In this document: positions 58,317 through 64,000 of the stretch, piece after piece
How the letters are laid out: every line of letters begins with the position of its first letter
Numbering within the stretch: position 1 is the stretch's first letter
Notes under the pieces: model-generated
What the model was told of the DNA's origin: nothing
Databases searched by the model: none
Seen by the model: only the letters and a program-made list of their open reading frames with translations
Made by a program: the position numbers and the translations under genes
Assembly: GCA_947176065.1 (NCBI GenBank)
Contig: CAMWPB010000009.1
Location: 18,368 to 82,367, forward strand
Source: an uncultured Lachnospiraceae bacterium
GTDB taxonomy: Bacteria; Bacillota; Clostridia; Lachnospirales; Lachnospiraceae
Length of the DNA stretch: 64,000 nucleotides
Direction of reading: 5' to 3'

Positions 58317-58877
58317 TCAAAAGTTTGGCGGGGTGCTGATCCATAAAAAGACAGCGCCGCTTTTTCCGCGAGCTTTTATGTAGTGTTCGGAGTCGGGCGT
58401 AAAATAGAACGCGTCTCCCTTTGCAGCCTTTATGCTGCGATTTCCGACGATGATGGTAATAGAGCCGGAAAGTACATAGCCGAATTCTTCCCCCTCATGG
58501 GGCAGATCGGGATAAGTGGAGCCGTCCTTTTCCAGCGTCACGCGGATCGGCTCCATCTTGTTTTTCTGCGCGTTAGGAATGATCCATTCTACTTTGTTGT
58601 GCAGCTCCGCGTCCACCTTTTCAAAAAAATCATCTTTACTGAACACGATCTGCTCGTCTCCGGCATCGTTAAAAAAATCTTTCAGGCTGGTGCCGAGACA
58701 CTGCAAAATGTCTACCAGTGTGGCGATGGAGGGCGAGGTCAGATCGTTTTCCAACTGGCTGATAAATCCCTTAGACAGCTCGCAGCGGTCCGCAAGCTCT
58801 TCCTGTGTCAGCCCCTTTTTGTTTCGCAGTTCCTTGATTTTATTGCCCAGATCCATCCGGGCGGAAGTATTGTCCAT
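58317..58877 (-). CDS. XRE-cupin transcriptional regulator of the polyamine operon (186 aa)
   Basis: Start at 58877 (MDNTSARMDLGNKIKELRNKKGLTQEELADRCELSKGFISQLENDLTSPSIATLVDILQCLG) gives an XRE helix-turn-helix; residues about 110-185 form a small cupin (PHEGEEFGYVLSGSITIIVGN, GDAFYFTPDSEHYIKA). Such PuuR-like regulators sense polyamines or related amines. It is divergent from the lactonase gene and directly upstream of potA, so autoregulation of potRABCD-type operons is likely. Confidence 0.8.
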   Translation of the reverse strand: MDNTSARMDLGNKIKELRNKKGLTQEELADRCELSKGFISQLENDLTSPSIATLVDILQCLGTSLKDFFNDAGDEQIVFSKDDFFEKVDAELHNKVEWIIPNAQKNKMEPIRVTLEKDGSTYPDLPHEGEEFGYVLSGSITIIVGNRSIKAAKGDAFYFTPDSEHYIKARGKSGAVFLWISTPPNF

Positions 58878-59011
58878 GATGTCCCCCATGTTTCAAATTC
58901 TGGAACTTCTTCGCGAAGCAGCCTTTGCTGTGGGTGATTAGAAGTTCTTCTCGCGTTGATTCAGTAAAAATAAACTAAAAGTTTACTAAAACTAAACATG
59001 CATTGAATCCC

Positions 59012-59039
59012 ATTATACTAGAATAGAGGACGATGTCAA
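59012..59039 (-). promoter_or_regulatory. promoter of the regulator/pot operon with repeat operator
   Basis: On the minus strand TTGACA (59039-59034), 16-base spacer, TATAAT (59017-59012). Downstream, repeats GTTTAGTTTTAGTAAACTTT (about 58976-58996) are a likely binding site for the XRE-cupin regulator. Confidence 0.8.
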
Positions 59040-59099
59040 TGGGAAAATGTAAAAATGGGACATGTTTTTTAAATAAAGAGAAGAATCCGAAGAAAAGGA

Positions 59100-59128
59100 T
59101 TAACAAGTTTCGGAATTTATGGTAAAAT
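59100..59128 (+). promoter_or_regulatory. promoter of the lactonase-like gene
   Basis: TTAACA (59100-59105), 17-base spacer, TAAAAT (59123-59128). Confidence 0.55.
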
Positions 59129-59188
59129 TCTGCTAGAGACAAGGGCGTTGGACGCCAAAAAGAATGTGCCGGAATATGGAGGAACAGA

Positions 59189-60250
59189 ATGAGTCAGGAT
59201 AAATATGTGGCGTATGTGTCTACTTACACGACGGCAAAGGAAGATAACTACGGCATCAAAATTTATGATGTAGATATGAGCAACGGCAGAATGACTGAGA
59301 AGAACCAGGTGGAGATCACGAACTCTTCTTACATCACAATTTCCCACAATGAAAAGTATCTCTACTCCATCACGGACTTTGGGGTGGAGGCGTATAAGAT
59401 TCTGCCGGGCGGTGATCTGGAGGTTATAAACGAGGGCTCGATCAACGGCATGAGAGGATGTTATCTGTCCACGGACTACGAGGATAAGCTTCTTTTTGTG
59501 GGCGGATATCATGACGGGAAGATTACGGTGCTGCGTCTGAGGGAAGACGGCGGCATCGGGGAGATCACGGACGAAATATATCATAAGGGACTTGGCAGTA
59601 TCGCGGAGCGGAATTTCAGACCCCATGTGAATTGCGTGAAGATGACCAGGGACAATCATTATTTATGTGCCGCCGATCTGGGACTTGACCATGTAAACGT
59701 ATACCGGGTGGATCACGAGAAAGGGAAATTGAAACCCATCGACATGATTCGGAGCGAACAGGAATCTGCGCCCCGTCACCTGAAATTTTCCAAAGACGGC
59801 AGATTTCTGTATATTGTCCATGAGTTAAAAAATTACATTGACGTTTATACTTATGAGGAGAAGCACGGCAATCCGGAGTTTGAGAAAATCCAGACAATCT
59901 CCACGCTTAATGAGTATCACGCGGGTGGTTCCGCTGCCAGCGCGCTCAATATATCCGAAGATTTTAAATATGTGGTAAGCTCCAATGCCGGAGATAACAG
60001 CGCGATTGTTTACAGGGTCGATCAAAATACAGGAATGTTATCCAAAATTTTCTGTCTGCCGATTAGTGGGGATTATCCCAAGGACGCGAATCTGTTCCCG
60101 GATAACAGGCATCTTGTTTCCTTAAACCATGAGTCGGACACCATGACTTTCTTTACGGTTGACTTAAAGAACGGGCTTCTGATCATGAATGGTAAGGAGA
60201 TTAAGGTGAAGCAGCCAAACTGCATTATTTTCCATAAGCTGCGGCAGTAA
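59189..60250 (+). CDS. 6-phosphogluconolactonase-like beta-propeller protein (353 aa)
   Basis: TGGAGGAACAGA precedes the ATG. The sequence shows repeated propeller blades ending in patterns like NGRMTEKNQVEITNSSYITISHNEKYLYSI, RPHVNCVKMTRDNHYLCAADLGLDHVNVYRV, APRHLKFSKDGRFLYIVHEL and DANLFPDNRHLVSLNHESDTMTFF, as in the lactonase/Pgl (YkgB-type) seven-bladed family. It may open a sugar lactone; the substrate is uncertain. Confidence 0.78.
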   Translation: MSQDKYVAYVSTYTTAKEDNYGIKIYDVDMSNGRMTEKNQVEITNSSYITISHNEKYLYSITDFGVEAYKILPGGDLEVINEGSINGMRGCYLSTDYEDKLLFVGGYHDGKITVLRLREDGGIGEITDEIYHKGLGSIAERNFRPHVNCVKMTRDNHYLCAADLGLDHVNVYRVDHEKGKLKPIDMIRSEQESAPRHLKFSKDGRFLYIVHELKNYIDVYTYEEKHGNPEFEKIQTISTLNEYHAGGSAASALNISEDFKYVVSSNAGDNSAIVYRVDQNTGMLSKIFCLPISGDYPKDANLFPDNRHLVSLNHESDTMTFFTVDLKNGLLIMNGKEIKVKQPNCIIFHKLRQ

Positions 60251-60319
60251 AACGTGTGAGAAGTACTAAGTTTCGCACAGCATTTTCCGCGCTGATTTGA
60301 GATTCCGTTGTACAAAACC

Positions 60320-60348
60320 GCATAGACAGGAATCCTTCTGCATATATA
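60320..60348 (+). promoter_or_regulatory. possible sigma-E-type promoter of spoIVA
   Basis: GCATAGA (60320-60326) and CATATATA (60341-60348), 14 bases apart, resemble mother-cell sigma-E elements (GCATATT and CATACAAT). Inference from sequence and known spoIVA control. Confidence 0.45.
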
Positions 60349-60376
60349 TTTACCAGTATAAGCAGGAGGATTTTTT

Positions 60377-61864
60377 ATGGATATATTACAGAATAATACA
60401 TATGATCTGTATAAAGATATACAGCGCAGAACGGGCGGAGAAATCTACCTGGGCGTGGTAGGGCCGGTCAGGACAGGAAAATCTACTTTTATCAAACGGT
60501 TTATGAATCTTCTGGTGCTTCCCTACATGGAGGATGAGCACGAGAAGGAGAGGGCGCAGGATGAGATGCCCCAGAGCGCGGGCGGCAAAACCATTACCAC
60601 AACGGAGCCAAAGTTCATTCCAAAGGAGGCTGCGCACGTAAGGCTGGGCGCGGATATAGACGTGAAGGTGCGGCTGGTGGACTGCGTGGGTTACATGGTG
60701 GAGGGCGCTGCGGGACACATGGAAAAGGACGAAGAGCGCATGGTCAAGACGCCCTGGTCGATGGAGGAAATTCCCTTCACGAAGGCGGCGGAGATCGGCA
60801 CCAGAAAGGTGATCCGGGATCATTCCACAATCGGGATCGTGGTGACCTGCGACGGGTCTTTCGGGGAGCTGCCCAGAGAGAGTTTTCTGGAGGCGGAGGA
60901 GCGGACGATCAAAGAACTGCAGGCGCTGGGAAAACCCTATATTGTGCTCCTGAATTCCGAAAAGCCCTATGCGGAGGAAACCAGAAATCTGGCCGACGAG
61001 ATCAGCGAGAAGTATCAGGTGACGGTTATGCCCATCAACTGCGAGCAGTTGAAGAAAGAGGATATCAATCACATCATGGAAAATATTCTCTATGAGTTCC
61101 CGCTCACCATGATTGAGTTTTATATGCCGAAGTGGGTGGAGATGCTGCCCTTCGACCATAAGATGAAGAAGGATATCATTGCACAGCTTAAACTGCTGAT
61201 GAACAATCTGAATCATATCAGGGATATCACGGTGGACCGCTTTACGGTGGAGAGCGAATACATCAGGAAGTGCAAGCTGGACGGCATCAATATGTCTGAC
61301 GGCAGCGTGCGGATTGTTCTGGATGTGGATGACGCCTATTATTATGAGATGCTGAGCGACCTGGTGGGAGAGTCTATAGAGAGCGAGTACCAGCTTCTTG
61401 CCACCCTGCGGGAGATGGCGAAGATGAAGCGGGAGTATGTGAAGGTGCTGCATGCGTTGGAGGCAGTGCGTTACAAGGGCTATGGCGTGGTGATGCCTGA
61501 CAGGGAGGAGATTGTTCTGGAGAAGCCGGAGCTGATCAAACAGGGCAATAAATTCGGTGTCAAGATCAAAGCTGAAAGCCCGAGCATACATATGATCAAA
61601 GCCAGTATCGAGACGGAAATTTCGCCCATTGTGGGAACCGAGGAACAGGCGAGGGATCTGATCCAGTATATTTCCGACACCGGCACAAGCGAGGAGGGTA
61701 TCTGGGAGACAAATATCTTCGGCAAGACCGTGGAGCAGCTTGTCAACGACGGCATAACAGGGAAACTTTCCATGATTAACGAGGAGAGCCAGATCAAACT
61801 TCAGGAGACCATGCAGAAAATCGTCAACGACTGCAACGGCGGGATGGTGTGTATTATCATTTAA
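60377..61864 (+). CDS. spoIVA: stage IV sporulation protein A, SpoIVA (495 aa)
   Basis: AAGCAGGAGGATTTTTT precedes the ATG. N-terminal GTPase-like ATPase domain with Walker A GPVRTGKSTFIKRF (about residues 29-42), a TTT switch motif in GGKTITTTEPKF and DCVGYMVEGAAGH. The C-terminal SpoIVA region completes the standard ~495-residue length and ends in a short hydrophobic tail (MVCIII). SpoIVA polymerises on the forespore as the base of the spore coat. Its presence identifies a spore-former. Confidence 0.95.
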   Translation: MDILQNNTYDLYKDIQRRTGGEIYLGVVGPVRTGKSTFIKRFMNLLVLPYMEDEHEKERAQDEMPQSAGGKTITTTEPKFIPKEAAHVRLGADIDVKVRLVDCVGYMVEGAAGHMEKDEERMVKTPWSMEEIPFTKAAEIGTRKVIRDHSTIGIVVTCDGSFGELPRESFLEAEERTIKELQALGKPYIVLLNSEKPYAEETRNLADEISEKYQVTVMPINCEQLKKEDINHIMENILYEFPLTMIEFYMPKWVEMLPFDHKMKKDIIAQLKLLMNNLNHIRDITVDRFTVESEYIRKCKLDGINMSDGSVRIVLDVDDAYYYEMLSDLVGESIESEYQLLATLREMAKMKREYVKVLHALEAVRYKGYGVVMPDREEIVLEKPELIKQGNKFGVKIKAESPSIHMIKASIETEISPIVGTEEQARDLIQYISDTGTSEEGIWETNIFGKTVEQLVNDGITGKLSMINEESQIKLQETMQKIVNDCNGGMVCIII

Positions 61865-61915
61865 CAACTCAGATTTGCGCAATCTAAATGAACTGCGAAG
61901 GAGAGAAGACAAAAG

Positions 61916-62545
61916 ATGCAGGAGCGTACAAGAAGAATCTTAATGACAATTAGCGGTGTTCTGATCTGCGGGTTCAGCGTCGGGATGTTCAATTTCTCGG
62001 CGTTGGGCCTTGACCCGTTTCAGGTGTTTACACACGGGATTTTTATGATACTGCCGGAAGGCGCGCCGGGTTTTGGTACGGTGTATGCGGGCATCAATCT
62101 GCTGATGCTGATTGCGATTTTTCTGGCGGATAAAAGGAAGATCGGTCTGGGTACGGTGATTAACATTTTTCTGCTGGGTTATGTGGTGGAATATTCTTCC
62201 CTGTTTTTTGAGACATTGATCCCGGAGCCGTCTTTTGCAGTGCGGTTTGTTTTTCTGCTTCTCGGGATCGTGATTATGTGTTTTTCCTCCGCGCTCTATT
62301 TTACGGCGGATATGGGCGTGTCCACTTATGATGCTGTCTCATTGATTATCTCGGAAAAGAAGAAGTGGAAATTCCAGTTTTGCAGGATATCCTCAGATCT
62401 GTTTTGTACGATTGTGGGAATTGTATTTGGTGCGACGGCGGGCATCGGCACGGTGGTGACGGCCTTTTTCATGGGGCCGCTGATTGCGTTCTTTAACAGG
62501 ACGGTGGCGGAGCCGATGCGGTATGGGAAGAATGTGAGAGTATGA
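61916..62545 (+). CDS. YczE-like integral membrane protein (209 aa)
   Basis: GGAGAGAAGACAAAAG precedes the ATG. Five hydrophobic helices and the conserved GFSVGMFNFSALGLDPFQVFTHGI, ALYFTADMGVSTYDAVSLII and FGATAGIGTVVTAFFMGPLI blocks match the YczE/YitT-like family of unknown function. It overlaps the next gene by four bases. Confidence 0.72.
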   Translation: MQERTRRILMTISGVLICGFSVGMFNFSALGLDPFQVFTHGIFMILPEGAPGFGTVYAGINLLMLIAIFLADKRKIGLGTVINIFLLGYVVEYSSLFFETLIPEPSFAVRFVFLLLGIVIMCFSSALYFTADMGVSTYDAVSLIISEKKKWKFQFCRISSDLFCTIVGIVFGATAGIGTVVTAFFMGPLIAFFNRTVAEPMRYGKNVRV

Positions 62546-63777
62546 AAGAAAAACGGAAAGGTTTGCTGCAGGCAGCGGCTGTTTTAATAGCGGGAGGGGC
62601 AGTCGGCATCCTGCTGCTTATGATAGTATACGGGATACCCGTCCCGCTGATTATGGAAAACTATTCGGCCAGTCTGGAAAGTATTGACAGCAGGGAGGGA
62701 TGGCATCAGTATATTTCAGGCTATGCGGTGTCTACGCTGGACAATAATACAGAATTTCTGATGTTAAAGGCGGCGGCTACACCCCTGCCGGCGACGGAGG
62801 AAAATTATATCCAGAAGGTGCTGCGGTGTTATACGTTTAACAGTGAATGGAATCACGGGCTGGCTTTTGCGCAGGGGGAATACGACGGGCAGAGTTTTAC
62901 CTGCGACAGTTATGAGCGATACTGGCACGGGTATCTGGTACTGTTAAAACCGCTGTTGGTTCTGTTTACCTATCAGGATCTGATTTATCTGAATATATTT
63001 TTACAGTTTGTGCTGATGTTTCTTTTACTTGGCATGCTCCGAAAGCGGGAGATGGCGTATCTGCAGATTCCCTTTCTCCTTTTGTGGATTGTCGGCATGC
63101 AGTTGATCGTGATGCTGAGTCTGGATTATTCGGTATGTTTTTATATTTATATGGTTTTGACGCTGCTGTTATTGCGATACCGGAAACTGCGGGAACGGTA
63201 CGGATTGTTTTTTCTTGGTGTCGGGATGCTGACTTCCTATATGGATCTGCTCACCTGGCCCCTGGTGACGCTGACGGTTCCCCTGATGATCCTTCTGCAG
63301 TATGAAAGCGGCATGGGAGATCGGATCAAAAGGATGGTGTCGGGTTCCTTTGCGTGGTGTGTAGGCTACAGTATACAGTGGGCGTTCAAGTGGCTGGCGG
63401 CCACTCTGTTCTTAGATGACAATGTGATTGCGGACGCGGTGGAGAGCCTTTTGTTTCGAAGTGCGCTGGAAGGGGAGAAGTCGCTTACATGGGGCCATGT
63501 GGTGATGAAAAATCTGTCGGTATTTTGGAATACGCCATGTCTGCTTCTCGGAGGAATCATGGTGCTGCTGACAGTTTTCCTTGTGTATAAAAGCAGAGGA
63601 AAACTGCAATGGGCTAACATGATTCCCTGCCTGTTGATTGGGATATCCCCGTTTCTGTGGTATCTGGTTACAAGAAACCATGCCTACGAGCATTACTGGA
63701 TGACCTGGCGGAATCTGTCGATTACTGTGTTTGCCTTGTATGGGGGATTGGCGGAGGCTGTGAACGGCGGCGCATGA
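62542..63777 (+). CDS. polytopic membrane protein (411 aa)
   Basis: Starts by overlap with the preceding gene. N-terminal signal-anchor, then an external region of about 110 residues (LESIDSREGWHQYISGYAVST), and about eight hydrophobic helices. The pattern recalls membrane glycosyltransferase-like or polymerase proteins, but no catalytic motif is clear. Convergent with the MFS gene. Confidence 0.6.
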   Translation: MKEKRKGLLQAAAVLIAGGAVGILLLMIVYGIPVPLIMENYSASLESIDSREGWHQYISGYAVSTLDNNTEFLMLKAAATPLPATEENYIQKVLRCYTFNSEWNHGLAFAQGEYDGQSFTCDSYERYWHGYLVLLKPLLVLFTYQDLIYLNIFLQFVLMFLLLGMLRKREMAYLQIPFLLLWIVGMQLIVMLSLDYSVCFYIYMVLTLLLLRYRKLRERYGLFFLGVGMLTSYMDLLTWPLVTLTVPLMILLQYESGMGDRIKRMVSGSFAWCVGYSIQWAFKWLAATLFLDDNVIADAVESLLFRSALEGEKSLTWGHVVMKNLSVFWNTPCLLLGGIMVLLTVFLVYKSRGKLQWANMIPCLLIGISPFLWYLVTRNHAYEHYWMTWRNLSITVFALYGGLAEAVNGGA

Positions 63778-63788
63778 AATGCGCCGTT
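63766..63788. terminator. bidirectional terminator
   Basis: GCGCAT-GAA-ATGCGC with extension by neighbouring G-C and G-U pairs, then TATTTTTTATTTT. It ends both the membrane-protein gene and the leftward MFS gene. Confidence 0.7.
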
Positions 63789-63800
63789 CATCTATATTTT

Positions 63801-64000
63801 TTATTTTACGGTGGATTCCTTTTCAAGAACCGCAAAAACCTTTTTGGAGTACAGAGAAACCGCCATAGCCAAAATCGCCGCGCCTGTTGTTATCAAATAC
63901 GGCTTGTCGGCAAAAACATCAAACAACACTCCGTAAGCCGCCTGTCCCACAGGCTGGGAGCAGCTTGACACGGCAATGCTCACAGCCATTATTTTTCCGA
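63801..64000 (-). CDS. MFS-type transporter, C-terminal fragment (cut by window edge)
   Basis: The leftward frame is open to the window edge and ends at 63801. GKIMAVSIAVSSCSQPVGQAAYGVLFDVF and LITTGAAILAMAVSLYSKKVF are the last two membrane helices of a major-facilitator permease, with the typical QPVGQAAYG turn. The 5' part lies beyond the window. Confidence 0.65.
   Translation of the reverse strand, partial: GKIMAVSIAVSSCSQPVGQAAYGVLFDVFADKPYLITTGAAILAMAVSLYSKKVFAVLEKESTVK

Noticed and set aside
60386..61912. 508-aa reverse frame opposite spoIVA
   Set aside because: Antisense shadow produced by GC-biased codons of spoIVA; His/Leu-rich and without family motifs.

Overview
The window holds most of a tailed prophage (about 1 to 47.8 kb) joined to chromosomal genes of an anaerobic, spore-forming Firmicute (47.8 to 64 kb). 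The host is probably Lachnospiraceae-like: spoIVA, a CotF-type coat protein, a polyamine potABCD operon under an XRE-cupin regulator, and strong AGGAGG ribosome binding sites. No integrase is visible, so the left prophage end lies outside the window.

Layout. 1-3.3 kb: a leftward operon of small genes ending in an FtsK-like translocase cut by the window edge. 3.3-4.4 kb: a gene-free control region with an inverted repeat and six iteron-like repeats, followed by a ribbon-helix-helix regulator. 4.7-12.4 kb: small terminase, small phage genes, a tRNA-Gln, an ~870-nt structured RNA region, and a LemA gene paired with a membrane protein gene. 12.5-14.1 kb: large terminase. 14.2-18.0 kb: a tRNA-rich array behind a consensus promoter with a palindromic operator. 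18.0-26.4 kb: a TROVE/DUF2828-vWA protein, a nicotinamidase, a vWA/PP2C/kinase triad and accessory genes. 26.4-26.7 kb: a second promoter carrying the same palindrome, with tRNA-Gly and an initiator-like tRNA. 26.9-47.8 kb: portal, head, connector, tail (with a G/GT -1 frameshift), fibre, holin and endolysin genes.

The most unusual part is 14.2-18.0 kb. After ordinary tRNAs (Tyr, Phe, Met, Glu, Pro, Asn, Ser, Ser) come five tRNA-like genes with intact acceptor, D and T arms but an insertion where the anticodon arm should be. Each insertion has the same signature: a strand ending in CAU or UAU, a loop, a GUG-starting strand that pairs with it, then ACAGCAA. Three free-standing copies follow in tandem as circular permutations (GUGRCRC-ACAGCAAAA first, GYGUCAUG last). 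The last of these ends on a possible start codon just upstream of the TROVE/DUF2828 gene, and another copy opens the whole transcript at 14226. TROVE proteins of the Ro60 family bind Y RNAs, some of which mimic tRNA. I therefore propose a phage Ro60/Y-RNA-like ribonucleoprotein system, possibly self-regulated. An alternative is that the insertions are introns: one of them, if removed, restores a perfect tRNA-Gly(UCC) anticodon arm. The downstream nicotinamidase and phospho-signalling genes are probably co-transcribed with it.

Other recurrent non-coding signals: three intergenic hairpins with GAAAAGCA...GTGCC upstream of tail genes, five AGAGCC...GAGCCG terminator-like hairpins at module boundaries, and two or three long structured RNA regions beside tRNAs that recall GOLLD/ROOL-type phage RNAs by context only. 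No database search was run; family names rest on recognised motifs.
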